From JACVRW01 sp963733885 (GTDB taxonomy: Bacteria > Actinomycetota > Thermoleophilia > Solirubrobacterales > Thermoleophilaceae): DNA of 64,000 bases. A program made the position numbers and the translations under genes. This document shows, one piece after another, positions 49,175 to 58,710 of this stretch (the first letter of the stretch is position 1; each line of letters starts with the position of its first letter). Below the pieces are notes generated by a model. It was not told the DNA's origin. It made no database searches and saw only the letters and a list, made by a program, of their open reading frames with translations. The stretch lies in NCBI GenBank assembly GCA_963733885.1, contig CAVTES010000017.1, forward strand, positions 1 through 64,000, given 5' to 3'.

Positions 49175-49798
49175 ATGCGGACGCTGCCAAAGTTCCCTGT
49201 CGTGCTGCTCTACAACTCCCAGGTCTCCGGCAATTGCTACAAAGTCCGGCTGCTGCTCGCCCACCTCGGCGTGGAGTACGAGCGGCACGAGGTGGACGTC
49301 GTCGACCGCTCCAACCGCAAGGAGCTTCTCGGCGACCTCAACCCGGCACTACGGGTGCCGACCCTGGTCCTCGACGACGGACGTCCGCTGGCCGAGTCGA
49401 ACGCGATCCTCTTCTACTTCGCCGACAGGACCCCCTACCTTCCCGGCGATCCGTACGAAGCGGCGCAGGTGCTCCAGTGGCTCTTCTTCGAGCAGTACAG
49501 CCACGAGCCCAACATCGCCGTCGTGCGCTTCTGGGTCGCCTACTCGGGCGCCCCTCCCGCAGACGCTGAGGTGGAGGGCAGGCGCCTCGCCGGCTACAAG
49601 GCGCTCGACGCGATGGAAGGCCACCTGTCCGACCGCTCGTTCCTTGTCGGCGAGCGCTTCACGATCGCCGACATCTCGCTCTACGCCTACACCCACGTCG
49701 CGGGCGAGGGCGGGTTCGACCTGACCCGCTATCCCGCCATCCGCGAGTGGCTCGACCGCGTGGCCGGGCAACCGGGCCACGTGCCGATCACGGCCTGA
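49175..49798 (+). CDS. Glutathione S-transferase family protein
   Basis: The 207-residue protein has a thioredoxin-like N-terminal domain (VVLLYNSQVSGNCYKVRLLL, LNPALRVPTLVLDDGRPLAE, SNAILFYFADRTPYLPGD) and an all-helical C-terminal domain (LDAMEGHLSDRSFLVGERFT, IADISLYAYTHVAGEGGFDL). The SGNCYK motif has a possible active-site Ser or Cys. Since most actinobacteria lack glutathione, the thiol used may differ; that is inference. It is transcribed divergently from dnaE, 64 bp away. Confidence 0.88.
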   Translation: MRTLPKFPVVLLYNSQVSGNCYKVRLLLAHLGVEYERHEVDVVDRSNRKELLGDLNPALRVPTLVLDDGRPLAESNAILFYFADRTPYLPGDPYEAAQVLQWLFFEQYSHEPNIAVVRFWVAYSGAPPADAEVEGRRLAGYKALDAMEGHLSDRSFLVGERFTIADISLYAYTHVAGEGGFDLTRYPAIREWLDRVAGQPGHVPITA

Positions 49799-49980
49799 GC
49801 CCGGGCACGGCGGCCGCGAACACCGCGGCTGAGCGACGAGTCACAGACCGCCCGACGTCGATCGCCTAGCGGTGAGCGTAAGTGTGGAGAGGAACTGGTT
49901 GCAGGCGCCGCGATAGGGAGTTGCCGCGATCCGCGGCGAAGGGCTACCCTCCGCGCTCCCGGTTCGGCGAAGCGAGGTGG

Positions 49981-50688
49981 ATGACGAACCACGGTGCGGG
50001 CGATGCGGTCGCGGCGAGGATCGGCTGGCCGATGCCGGCGCTCGATGCCTTCGTGGAGCTGCCGGGAGGCGCCTATCGGCTCGGCGACGCGGGCGACGAG
50101 CGCGTGGTCGCGCTCGAGCGGGTGCTGATCGGCCGCTGGCCCGTCGTCAACGCCGACGCGCGCAGGTTCTTCGAGGCGGACGGCCGGCGACCCGGCCCGG
50201 CGCTGGCCGCTCGGCTGGAGGCGCCGGCGCTGGCCGACCATCCCGTGACCGACCTCTCCTTCGACGATGCCATGACCTTCTGCCGGTGGGCCACGGCGGA
50301 CCTCGGCCGGCCGGTCCGCCTGCCGACGGGCGACGAATGGGAGGCCTGCGCGCGCGGTTCCGAGGGACGGATCTGGCCGTGGGGAGACGTGTTCGACCCG
50401 GACCGCTGCGCCTGCGCCGAAGCCGGCTGCGGCTGGACCGCGCCGGTCACGGCCCATCCGGATGGCGCCGCCCCCACCGGGGCCGAGCAGCTCGCCGGCA
50501 ACGTCTGGGAGTGGGTGGCGGACCGCCGGGAGGACGGCTGGAGGACGGTGCGTGGGGGCTCGTGGCTCGACCACGCCTGGGGGATGCGGGCGTCGCGCGC
50601 TCTCGCGGCGGACCCGGAGCGTGCCACCCCTACCACGGGCTTCCGCCTCGCGATCGATGTCAGCGACGACCCCGGGAGGGAATATTGA
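49981..50688 (+). CDS. SUMF1/formylglycine-generating-enzyme-like protein
   Basis: The 235-residue protein has the FGE-sulfatase/EgtB C-type-lectin-like fold: VELPGGAYRLGDAG, HPVTDLSFDDAMTFCRWA, RPVRLPTGDEWEACARGSEG, AEQLAGNVWEWVADRREDGW, RTVRGGSWLDHAWGMRASRA, TGFRLA. The catalytic cysteine pair of true FGE enzymes is not evident, so it may be a structural relative. The ATG at 49981 follows GCGAGGTGG. The stop overlaps the TTG start of the MIP18 gene, so the three genes to 52116 are one operon. Confidence 0.82.
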   Translation: MTNHGAGDAVAARIGWPMPALDAFVELPGGAYRLGDAGDERVVALERVLIGRWPVVNADARRFFEADGRRPGPALAARLEAPALADHPVTDLSFDDAMTFCRWATADLGRPVRLPTGDEWEACARGSEGRIWPWGDVFDPDRCACAEAGCGWTAPVTAHPDGAAPTGAEQLAGNVWEWVADRREDGWRTVRGGSWLDHAWGMRASRALAADPERATPTTGFRLAIDVSDDPGREY

Positions 50689-51062
50689 GCAGCCCACGAC
50701 AAGCCGATCGTGCGGAGCTCTTCGACGCGCTGCACGACGTCTACGACCCGTGCTGTGCCGATCGCGGCATCAGCATCGTGGACATGGGGGTCGTCGAGGG
50801 GGTGCACGTGGAGGGATCGCACGTGCGCGTTGACCTGGTGCCCACCACCGGGATGTGCCCGTTCGTCGCCAACATGTCCCAAGCGATCCCGGACCGCCTG
50901 CGGCGCCTCCCCGGCGTGGAGTCGGTCGACGTCCAGGTGGTGTGGGAGCCGGTCTGGACGATGGAGCGGCTCTCCCCCTCGGCCCGCGACAAGCTCGCCA
51001 TGCCGCTCCATGAGTTGGAGCCCTACCGCGAGCGACGGCTCGCCCGAAGCGAAGGAGCGTAG
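50685..51062 (+). CDS. MIP18/DUF59 iron-sulfur assembly-type protein
   Basis: The 125-residue protein belongs to the DUF59/MIP18 family of iron-sulfur or metal-centre assembly factors: ELFDALHDVYDPCCADRGIS, IVDMGVVEGVHVEGSHVRVD, LVPTTGMCPFVANMSQAIP with the family cysteine, and VESVDVQVVWEPVWTMERLS. The start TTG at 50685 overlaps the SUMF1-like stop and is preceded by GGGAGGG. A relative is found beside an amidohydrolase gene in propane/diiron monooxygenase clusters of actinobacteria, the same pairing as here. Confidence 0.85.
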   Translation: MSSPRQADRAELFDALHDVYDPCCADRGISIVDMGVVEGVHVEGSHVRVDLVPTTGMCPFVANMSQAIPDRLRRLPGVESVDVQVVWEPVWTMERLSPSARDKLAMPLHELEPYRERRLARSEGA

Positions 51063-51066
51063 ATCG

Positions 51067-52116
51067 ATGGCCACGACCGAGACCCAGACCCAGTCGGCCG
51101 GCACGCGCGAGCGGAAGGTGCCCACGTTCGTCTTCGACTGCGTCTGCCACGTCTTCAACTTCGACAAGGCGAACGCCCTGGGGCCGCCCGGCGAGCTGTT
51201 CGACGAGCACCTCTATGCCTTCCATCAGCTGCTCACGAAGGAGGGCGAGAACATCCTCTCGCGCGATGAGTTCTTCCGCGAGTGGAGCGTCGACGAGATC
51301 TACGAGATGGTCATCGAGGGCTCCGACACGGACATGATCGTGGCGCAGCCGCTGCCGCTGACCGACCTCTTCCGGGACGGCCTATCGCCGTGGGAGAAGT
51401 GCGCGGAGATGGCCACGAAGCATCCGGACCGCTCGGTCTTCTGGGGCTCGGTCAACCCGCTCGAGGGCAAGAAGGCGCTCGACCTGATGGAGGTCCAGGT
51501 CAAGGAGTACGGCGCGAAGGCGTTCAAGTTCTACAACGTGCGCTACGACTACGGCCAGCCGTTCCCGTGGCGCATGGACGATCCGCGCGTGGCGTACCCG
51601 GCCTTCGAGAAGGCCCAGGAGCTCGGCGTGAACCTGATCGGCGTGCACAAGGGCGTGCCGCTCGGGCCGCAGCCCGTCGAGCACACCCGCACGTTCGACA
51701 TGGACGGCGCCGCCGCCAACTTCCCCGACATCAACTTCGTGATCTTCCACGTGGGGCTGCCGTGGCTCGACGAGGTCCTGTGGCAGCTCGTGCGCTACCC
51801 GAACTTATACGCCTCGATCGCCGCCACGGTGAACTTCATCTCCCGCCAGCCGCGGGTGTTCGCCCAGACGCTCGGAAAGATGATGTGGTGGTGCGGGGAG
51901 GACAAGATCATCTACGGGGGCGAGTCGCCGATCTGGCATCCGCAGTGGGCGCTCGAGGAGTTCTGGAACTTCGAGCTGCCGCGGGACATCGTCGAGGAGC
52001 ACGGCTACCCACCCCTCACCGAGCAGGCAAAGCGCAAGATCCTCGGCGAGAACCTCGCCCGCCTGCACGGCATCGACGTGGAGGCCAAGAAGGCCGAGCT
52101 CGGCGTGCCGGGATAG
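51067..52116 (+). CDS. Amidohydrolase-2 family protein
   Basis: The 349-residue protein is a TIM-barrel metal-dependent hydrolase or decarboxylase-type protein: VFDCVCHVFNFDKANALGP at about residue 21, DMIVAQPLPLTDLF, WGSVNPLEGKKALDLMEVQV, FKFYNVRYDYGQPFPWRM, INFVIFHVGLPWLDEVLW and IIYGGESPIWHPQWALEEFW. The first metal motif is D-x-x-x-H rather than H-x-H, which may weaken metal binding. The ATG is preceded by AAGGAGC. It is close to the amidohydrolase found in prm/mim monooxygenase operons, thought to help activate the oxygenase. No such oxygenase is in the window. Confidence 0.85.
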   Translation: MATTETQTQSAGTRERKVPTFVFDCVCHVFNFDKANALGPPGELFDEHLYAFHQLLTKEGENILSRDEFFREWSVDEIYEMVIEGSDTDMIVAQPLPLTDLFRDGLSPWEKCAEMATKHPDRSVFWGSVNPLEGKKALDLMEVQVKEYGAKAFKFYNVRYDYGQPFPWRMDDPRVAYPAFEKAQELGVNLIGVHKGVPLGPQPVEHTRTFDMDGAAANFPDINFVIFHVGLPWLDEVLWQLVRYPNLYASIAATVNFISRQPRVFAQTLGKMMWWCGEDKIIYGGESPIWHPQWALEEFWNFELPRDIVEEHGYPPLTEQAKRKILGENLARLHGIDVEAKKAELGVPG

Positions 52117-52181
52117 CGCCTCGCGCGCGGGCAAGCTAACCGGGCGGGCGAGCCTCCTCGGCCCGCCCCGCCCGGCTCGCC

Positions 52182-55100
52182 CTAACGAAGGAGATAGTCC
52201 ATGGCCCGGTCCATCACCTGCCGGCGCACCTCGGCACCGGTGATGCCCTCGAGGCCATGGCCCATGTAGACCGTGTCGCCGGTCGCCACGACGGCGCCCT
52301 CCTTGATCCCGAGTCCGCCGCGACGGATCCAATCGTTGCGATTCGGCCCCTCGATCCCGTCGGCGTCCTGCGGAGCGCCGGGGACGGTCCACCCGTCCAT
52401 CGGATCGCCGTCCTCCTCGAACGAGGTGTTGCCCTCGCCGGTCGAGGTCGTGATGTCGTCGATGAACACACCCGGGAACTGCTGGACGCCCCAGTCGCTC
52501 ACCGAGGTGATCGAGATCTCGACCTGCGGGCCCAGGCTGCCCGGGATGTTGACCTCGAACTGCTGCCAGCCGCTGGAGCTGGCGTTCGCGGCGTGCCACG
52601 CCCCCGAGGTTCCAGTGTTGGCGCAGGTCCCGTCGTCCTGGAACTCCTGGTAGTGCTGCAGGAACGGGTGGAGCACGTTGGCCTCATCCTCGGGATTGCT
52701 CCAACCGCCGGTGCACGACAGATCCGCGCTCAGGTCATCCGAGGTGTGACCGTTCTCGTCCGGCAGCGTCGTCCAGTTGTCCTGGCCGACCGTATGCGCC
52801 TCGACGATCAGGTAGTCGAAGTCCAGCTCGAGGTTGTAGCTGGTCCAGAACGACAGCGTGGCCCCGCCCGCCGGGACGGTGATCGTCCGTGACAGACGCT
52901 TGTACGCCTCGTCCGCCCGCTCCGACCACATGAACGACTGCCCCGTGTGCGGATCGAACGGGCCCGACAGGCCGCTCAGGTACTCGGCCGCCGGCCAGCT
53001 CTCGAACTGCGGGAAGCTGTCCTCCGGGTCGGTCACCTGGAGGAAGTCGCCCGTCGCGATGAACGACGAGTTCGACAGGTGGTTCTGGGCGCTGTCCGCG
53101 CCGTTCAACCCATAGGTCAGGCTGGCCAGCGGATCGTCGATGCCGGCCACTTCGAACGGATCCCCGGTATCCGGATCGCTCCCACCATCCGGCGTGGTGA
53201 TGGTCGCGCCGAACCAGTACTGGATCGGATCGCCCTGCGAGTCGCCGGACCCGGACAGGGCCAGGCAGTCGTCCGGCTGCACGGTGGGGTCGGCGCTGCA
53301 CTGGCGGTTCTCGAACGGGTCGTAGAGCTGCGTGCCGAGACCCGTCGTGTACTGCTGTCCGGCCCGCTGGCCGGTGTAGAGGACGCGCCCGCCCTCGTTG
53401 ATGAAGTCCCGAACCTCGAGCAGCTCCTGCATGGCCAGCCGCGACGCGTTGCCGGGACCCCAGCCGGGCTCGCGCGTCACGACGTCGTCGCCCGTGTACC
53501 AGACCACCACGTCGTAGTGGCTCAGCACGCCCAGGTTGTCCGGTGCGGTGCGGCCGTGGGCATCGACGTCGTAGACGTCGAAGGCGACGCCGTTCGCCGT
53601 CAATGCGGTCGTGTAGAACGGGAGGTACTGCGGTGACGTCACGCCCGGCTTGGCCGGCGAGGCGCCCGTGTAGTCCTCGGCCGACAGCACCAGCACGCGT
53701 CTGCCAGTGTCCGAGACGACGTTGTAGGTGAACGAGTCCGAGCGAACCTCGTCGTCGTCGCCACGGCCCTTGCCGCGGTCGTCGTCGTCCTCCTCGCCCT
53801 CGAACCACACCCTGACGCTGTCGCCGGGGTCGGCGCCGGTGACCCGGCCGCTCACCACGTGGTAGTAGTTGGCGTTGCCGGCGTTGTAGCGCTCGCCCCC
53901 GTCCCATTCACGCGTGCGCGCGCTTCGCACCCTGCCTCCGTTGATCCGGTACTTGACCGTGACCCTGCCCACGTCGCGGCTGGCGAGCACGCGGACCTCC
54001 TGGGGATCGCCGTAGGAGACGCCGAACTTGAAGTCGAACATCGACGTCTGCCCGTTCTGCGGGTCGATGTCGTCCGCGTCGAGGTAGAACGGCTCGACCT
54101 CGATGCCGACCGGAGACTCCGGGTCCTCCGGGTCCCGCGCGGACCTGGCCAGGCCCAAGTGGAAGGGGAGCAGCCGCTCGTACTCCGCCTGGATAAGCGC
54201 CTCGTCGTCGGGGAACACGAATCCCGCACCCGGCCGGCCCTCGCCGAGCTCGGGCGTATAGGCGACCGCGCCGACGCTCGTCTCCGCGTAGTCGGTCGTC
54301 TCGCCGTTCGTCACGTACAGCGTGTCGGCGGACTGCCCCGGGTTGAAGCCCGGGATGGCGGAGTTCCTGTCCGTGCCCCCAAGCGCAACGTAGAGCGGGT
54401 AGTCCGCGTCGAGGGTCCCGACCTGCCAGCCCTGCGGGTAGAGGAGCCACTCGCCGAACGAGTGGATGTTCGAGTGGAACTCCGGCCTGACCCGGTCGAT
54501 GAGTCCCGCCAGCGCCCGCGTCTCGGGCTCCGAGCCGGCGGAAGGACCGCGATAGGTCTCGTCCGCCGGATCGGGGGACGACCCCTCGTTATCGTAGCCC
54601 CAGTGCTCGGCGTAGTTGCGGTTGGGGTCCACGCCGTCGGTCGGGGAGACCTGCCCGTCTCCGTCGTTATCGCGCAGGTTCTTGCGCCACAGGCGCTCAT
54701 GGTCGTGGGAGTACTCGTAGCCGTCGGGGTTCGCCGAGATGACGAACCAGAGCTCCGTGCGCTGGAGCAGCCGCCTGATCTCCCGGTTGTTGGAGCGCCA
54801 GCCGTTGACGAAGTGGTGCAGCAGCCGACGGTTCACCTCGACCGTGATCCACTCGCGCGCGTGCTGGTTGGACGAGTACAGCACCGCCGGCCGTGACCCG
54901 TCGCGCTTCCCGCGGGCGCCCTGGGTGACCTTCAGCGCGATTATCTCGCGACCCTGGTAGGTGCGTCCGATGACGTCGAGGTCGACCAGCTGGGGATTGC
55001 GGCGGGCCACCTCGTACAGCTCGTCGCGGATTCCCCCCGGCTCGTCCCAGGAGCGCCAGACGTTGAAGCCACCGACCGCCTGGGCGGCGGCCTGCGCGCT

Positions 55101-55385
55101 CACCGTCCGGCCCCTCCTGTTGCGCTTCACCCGCACCCTGACGCCGGATGCAACGAGCTTTGCGCGCTGGCTCTGTGTCAGGACGGCGTCGGCTCGAATC
55201 CCTCGCCGGGTGTATCGCACGCCGGCCAGCTCGACCCCCTGTGTGGCGCGGGCGATCTTGCTCGCGCTGCCATGCAGCGTGTACATCTCAAGCCTCTCAC
55301 GCCCCTGGCCAGAAGCCGCGGGTGCGATCGTCAAAGCGATCGCAACTGCACCGAGTCCAACTAGAGCGCCCCACCTCGACCACAT
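52182..55385 (-). CDS. Secreted M14 zinc carboxypeptidase, multidomain
   Basis: The 1,067-residue protein has a signal peptide (LVGLGAVAIALTIAPAASGQ) and an M14 peptidase domain (about 110-400). Zinc ligands are His and Glu in YSSNQHAREWITVEVNR and His in FHSNIHSFGEWLLYPQGW, and the catalytic Glu is in AYTPELGEGRPG. DGDGQVSPTDGVDPNRNY may bind calcium. The rest holds immune-inhibitor-A-like and jelly-roll regions (LSAEDYTGASPAKPG, RVLYTGQRAG, ATLSFWTSYNLELDFDYLIV, GVFIDDITTSTGEGNTSF). The SD AAGGAGGGAG and the signal peptide fix ATG 55385. It should degrade extracellular protein or peptides. Confidence 0.92.
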   Translation of the reverse strand: MWSRWGALVGLGAVAIALTIAPAASGQGRERLEMYTLHGSASKIARATQGVELAGVRYTRRGIRADAVLTQSQRAKLVASGVRVRVKRNRRGRTVSAQAAAQAVGGFNVWRSWDEPGGIRDELYEVARRNPQLVDLDVIGRTYQGREIIALKVTQGARGKRDGSRPAVLYSSNQHAREWITVEVNRRLLHHFVNGWRSNNREIRRLLQRTELWFVISANPDGYEYSHDHERLWRKNLRDNDGDGQVSPTDGVDPNRNYAEHWGYDNEGSSPDPADETYRGPSAGSEPETRALAGLIDRVRPEFHSNIHSFGEWLLYPQGWQVGTLDADYPLYVALGGTDRNSAIPGFNPGQSADTLYVTNGETTDYAETSVGAVAYTPELGEGRPGAGFVFPDDEALIQAEYERLLPFHLGLARSARDPEDPESPVGIEVEPFYLDADDIDPQNGQTSMFDFKFGVSYGDPQEVRVLASRDVGRVTVKYRINGGRVRSARTREWDGGERYNAGNANYYHVVSGRVTGADPGDSVRVWFEGEEDDDDRGKGRGDDDEVRSDSFTYNVVSDTGRRVLVLSAEDYTGASPAKPGVTSPQYLPFYTTALTANGVAFDVYDVDAHGRTAPDNLGVLSHYDVVVWYTGDDVVTREPGWGPGNASRLAMQELLEVRDFINEGGRVLYTGQRAGQQYTTGLGTQLYDPFENRQCSADPTVQPDDCLALSGSGDSQGDPIQYWFGATITTPDGGSDPDTGDPFEVAGIDDPLASLTYGLNGADSAQNHLSNSSFIATGDFLQVTDPEDSFPQFESWPAAEYLSGLSGPFDPHTGQSFMWSERADEAYKRLSRTITVPAGGATLSFWTSYNLELDFDYLIVEAHTVGQDNWTTLPDENGHTSDDLSADLSCTGGWSNPEDEANVLHPFLQHYQEFQDDGTCANTGTSGAWHAANASSSGWQQFEVNIPGSLGPQVEISITSVSDWGVQQFPGVFIDDITTSTGEGNTSFEEDGDPMDGWTVPGAPQDADGIEGPNRNDWIRRGGLGIKEGAVVATGDTVYMGHGLEGITGAEVRRQVMDRAMDYLLR

Positions 55386-55586
55386 ACCAGCTCCCTCCTT
55401 GGAGTGAGGAGTAGGCGCCGGTCCGCCAACGCGTCGCGCGACGCGAAGGCCGGTCCTGCCTAAATGATGTCCGGCTGCTGCCGGATGCTCCCCACGACGG
55501 TTCCCGCCTCTGTACTACCCATTCGGCGGGGGCTTGCAACGTCTCCTGCCGTCCGTCAAGGGGAGCTTTCACGCCATGATTACGCC

Positions 55587-56600
55587 GTGCTCCTTCGCCT
55601 CGCCGACCCCGACGAGCGGTATACCGCCGTTCGCCTCTGCTCGGACCTCGCGCTGTCCGACGGGCGGAGCTCGTACTCCCGCCACAACGGCGAATGGCGG
55701 CTGGAGCTCGCTGCGCCGCCCCTGACAAGGCTGGAGTACCAGCTCGAGGTAGTGCACCGCGACGGCGGCGGCGAGCGGATCTGCGACCCCGGGAATCCGC
55801 ACCGGGCGCCCGGCGCGTTCGGCGAGAAGTCGGTCCTGTTGCTGCCGGGCTACACCGCACCTCGCTGGCTGGCGGATGAGGGCGTGCCGGGGCGCACGGA
55901 GGAGCTGGCCGTGCGCGGGCGCGGGCTCGGCGCGGTGGTACGGGTGCGCATCTGGAGCCCGGCGGACGCGGACGCGGCGGAGCCCCTGCCCCTCCTCGCA
56001 GCGCACGACGGTCCCGAGTACGACGAGCTCTCCGCGCTGACGCGCTTCGCCGCGGTCGCGATCCGCGCGGGCGAGCTGCCCCGGCATCGGGTCGCTCTGC
56101 TCGACCCGGGTGACCGCGACGAGTGGTACTCGGCATCCGCGCGCTACGCGGCCGCCATGGTCCGCGACGTGCTGCCCGGGATCCGTGCGGCGGTCGCGGT
56201 CCGCGGCGCCCCGGCGGGCATGGGCACGAGCCTCGGCGCGCTGGCGATGCTGCACGCGCAGCGGCGCCATCCCGGCGCCCTCGGGGCGCTGTTCCTGCAG
56301 TCGGGCAGCTTCTTCACACCGCGATTCGACGCCCACGAGGCGCGCTTCCCGCGGTACCAACGCATAGTGCGTTTCGTTCGCGAGACACTCCACCAGGGGA
56401 CGCTCCCCGACCCCGTGCCGGTCACGCTGACGTGCGGGTCGGCGGAGGAGAACGTCCACAACAACCGTCTGATGGCGCGTGCGCTGCCCTCCCAGGGCTA
56501 CCCCGCCGCGTTGCACGAGGTGCCCGACCTGCACAACTACACGGCCTGGCGCGACGCGTTCGACCCGCATCTGACCGGCCTTCTCGCGCGGGCGTGGTGA
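55587..56600 (+). CDS. Enterochelin-esterase-like alpha/beta hydrolase
   Basis: The protein is of the Fes/esterase D type: an N-terminal beta-sandwich part (LLRLADPDERYTAVRLCSDL, LEYQLEVVHRDGGGERICDP) and an alpha/beta hydrolase part (PLPLLAAHDGPEYDELSALT, then RGAPAGMGTSLGALAMLHAQ with the nucleophile Ser, and VPDLHNYTAWRDAF with the catalytic His). The start is uncertain: GTG 55587 keeps only recognisable sequence, while an ATG at 55464 adds 41 residues of low coding quality. It overlaps the next esterase by 4 bp. Substrate unknown. Confidence 0.8.
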   Translation: MLLRLADPDERYTAVRLCSDLALSDGRSSYSRHNGEWRLELAAPPLTRLEYQLEVVHRDGGGERICDPGNPHRAPGAFGEKSVLLLPGYTAPRWLADEGVPGRTEELAVRGRGLGAVVRVRIWSPADADAAEPLPLLAAHDGPEYDELSALTRFAAVAIRAGELPRHRVALLDPGDRDEWYSASARYAAAMVRDVLPGIRAAVAVRGAPAGMGTSLGALAMLHAQRRHPGALGALFLQSGSFFTPRFDAHEARFPRYQRIVRFVRETLHQGTLPDPVPVTLTCGSAEENVHNNRLMARALPSQGYPAALHEVPDLHNYTAWRDAFDPHLTGLLARAW

Positions 56601-57340
56601 CCGGCCGGCACACCGAGGTGTGGGCGAGCGCCATCGGCGCGAGTGGCGCTCTCGTGGCCTACGGCTACTGGGGCCGGCCCGTCCTGGCGTTTCCCGCCGA
56701 GCGCGGCGGGCCGTGGGAGTTCGAGAACCGGGGCATGATCGCCGCAGTCGACGGACTGCTAGAGAGCGGCCGCGTGAAGCTCTACTGCGTGGACTCCTTC
56801 GATTCCGCCACCTGGTCCAACGCCTCCCTCCCGCTCGAGGCCCGGGCCCGCGAGCACGGTCGCTACGAGTCGTGGATCCTCGAGGAGGTGGTGCCCTGGA
56901 TCCACGCCGACTGCGGCGGCCCGCAGGAGATCGCGACCGTCGGCGTCAGCCTCGGCGCCTACCACGCGGTCAACTTCGCGCTCAAGCGGGCCGACCTGTT
57001 CCCGCTCGCGCTCGGCCTGTCCGGCAACTACGACCCCGCCACCTGGGACGCCTGGGGCGAGCGCGGCGACGTGACGTACTTCAACAATCCGATGGACTAC
57101 CTGGCGCACATGGACGGCGACCACCTGGACTGGCTGCGCGGCCGGGTGAGGCTCCTGCTCGTCTGCGGCCAGGGGCAGTGGGAGGACACCACGGGCGCGC
57201 TCGAGAGCACGAGGCGCATGGCCGGCCTGCTGTCCGACAAGGGCATTCCGCACGAGCTGGACCTGTGGGGCTACGACGTCGCGCACGACTGGCCCTCCTG
57301 GCGCGCCCAGCTGGCGCACCATCTGCCACGGTTCTGCTGA
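56597..57340 (+). CDS. Esterase-family alpha/beta hydrolase
   Basis: The 247-residue protein has ALVAYGYWGRPVLAFPAERG at the start, YESWILEEVVPWIHADCGGP, the nucleophile elbow TVGVSLGAYHAVNFALKRAD, LALGLSGNYD and the late GYDVAHDWPSWRAQLAHHL with the catalytic His. It fits the esterase D/mycolyltransferase-like group. The GTG at 56597 overlaps the upstream stop, and its own stop overlaps the ATP-grasp ATG. The triple coupling suggests the two esterases and the ATP-grasp enzyme act in one pathway. Confidence 0.85.
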   Translation: MTGRHTEVWASAIGASGALVAYGYWGRPVLAFPAERGGPWEFENRGMIAAVDGLLESGRVKLYCVDSFDSATWSNASLPLEARAREHGRYESWILEEVVPWIHADCGGPQEIATVGVSLGAYHAVNFALKRADLFPLALGLSGNYDPATWDAWGERGDVTYFNNPMDYLAHMDGDHLDWLRGRVRLLLVCGQGQWEDTTGALESTRRMAGLLSDKGIPHELDLWGYDVAHDWPSWRAQLAHHLPRFC

Positions 57341-58596
57341 TGGAGCACACCTCCCACCTGATCGGCCTGCTGCTCGGGACCGAGGAGGACTGGCCGACCG
57401 CCTTCGAGACGCTCATCGCCCGGCTCGGCCCGATCGCGGACGCCTCGGGCGGGCGCCACCGCGTGACCACTGAGCGGATCACGATGGAGCCGTTCGACCT
57501 TCGCGACAGGCCGCGCTACGACCTCGTGGTCGACCGGCTCGCCTACTGGTACTTCCTCCCGCGCGAGTGGCTGAAGAAGGTCGCCTTGATGGACGACGTG
57601 TACCTGCTGAACAGCCCCTTCACCTTTCAGTCGATGGAAAAGCACGCCGCCTACTGCGCGATGCTGCGGCTGGGGCTCAAGGTGCCGCGCACCGTGCTCG
57701 TCCCGCACAAGAACCCGCCGGACAACGCCCGCTTCGCGTACACCGCGGCCAAGTACAACCTGCCGTTCGACCTCGACGACATCGCCGCGTCCGTCGGCTA
57801 CCCGCTGTTCATGAAGCCCTACGACGGCGGTCAGTGGGTCGGGGTAAGCCACATCCGCGACAGCGACGAGCTGCACCGCGCCTACGACGCCTCGGGCCAG
57901 CGGCTGATGCACCTCCAGGCCTCGATCGAGGGCTACGAGGTGTTCGCGCGGTCCCTGTCGATCGGCGCCGAGACCATGGTCATGCACTTCCGGCCGGAGC
58001 TGCCGATGCACGACCGCTACGCCGTCACCCACGACTTCCTCACGCCGGAGGGCGGCGACGAGGTGCTCACGATCAGCAGGCTGATCAACGCGTTCTTCCG
58101 CTGGGAGTTCAACTCGTGCGAGACCCTCATCCGCGGCAGCGACGCGTATCCCATCGACTACGCCAACGCGTCGCCGGACGTGGCGCTCACCAGCCTGCAC
58201 TACTACTTCCCGTGGGCGATGAGCGCGCTCTTGAAATGGTGTGTGTTCTGCGTCGTCACCGGCCGCCGCCCGCGGCTCGACCTCGACACCCGCCGCTACT
58301 TCGAGATCGGCGACCGCGAGGATCTCTCCTACGCGGAGAAGCTCGCCGCGTACCGGGAGCTGGCCGACGCGTACTTCGAGGTCGACCGCTATCGGGACTT
58401 CTGCGACAGCCGGCTGCCGCACGTCGACGAGCTCGTGCTCGAGTGGATCACCTCAGCGGAGTTCGACCGCCTGCTGGTGGACACCGTCCGCGCGGGGTAC
58501 CCCGCCCACGAGCAGGAGCGGTTCATCGGGCACTTCCGGGGCCTGATCGGCCAGTGGGTGCGCGAGCGCGGCGCGACGGCGACGTTGTCGCAGTGA
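57340..58596 (+). CDS. ATP-grasp ligase-like protein
   Basis: The 418-residue protein has an N-terminal Rossmann-like part (HLIGLLLGTEEDWPTAFETL) and an ATP-grasp core: LLNSPFTFQSMEKHAAYCAM, GLKVPRTVLVPHKNPPDNAR, GYPLFMKPYDGGQWVGVSHI, LHLQASIEGYEVFARSLSIG, then acidic residues in EFNSCETLIRGSDAYPIDYA as the metal site. Such enzymes join a carboxylate to an amine or thiol by an acyl-phosphate. With two esterases it may make or recycle a small amide or peptide-like compound. Its last 54 bases reappear at 61859. Confidence 0.85.
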   Translation: MEHTSHLIGLLLGTEEDWPTAFETLIARLGPIADASGGRHRVTTERITMEPFDLRDRPRYDLVVDRLAYWYFLPREWLKKVALMDDVYLLNSPFTFQSMEKHAAYCAMLRLGLKVPRTVLVPHKNPPDNARFAYTAAKYNLPFDLDDIAASVGYPLFMKPYDGGQWVGVSHIRDSDELHRAYDASGQRLMHLQASIEGYEVFARSLSIGAETMVMHFRPELPMHDRYAVTHDFLTPEGGDEVLTISRLINAFFRWEFNSCETLIRGSDAYPIDYANASPDVALTSLHYYFPWAMSALLKWCVFCVVTGRRPRLDLDTRRYFEIGDREDLSYAEKLAAYRELADAYFEVDRYRDFCDSRLPHVDELVLEWITSAEFDRLLVDTVRAGYPAHEQERFIGHFRGLIGQWVRERGATATLSQ

Positions 58597-58710
58597 GCTG
58601 ACCCGGCGGCAAGTCGCCCGGATGCTTGAGAACAGCCGGCCTCGGGTAGGGCCATGCCGGGAACGTCGGGTTCGGCGGCCGGCCGGCCGCCACACATCAG
58701 GAGGAGACAA

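Noticed and set aside
46210..49569. Very long plus-strand open frame opposite dnaE
   Set aside because: It is a GC-rich shadow frame of dnaE with no domain and His/Arg/Val-rich composition.
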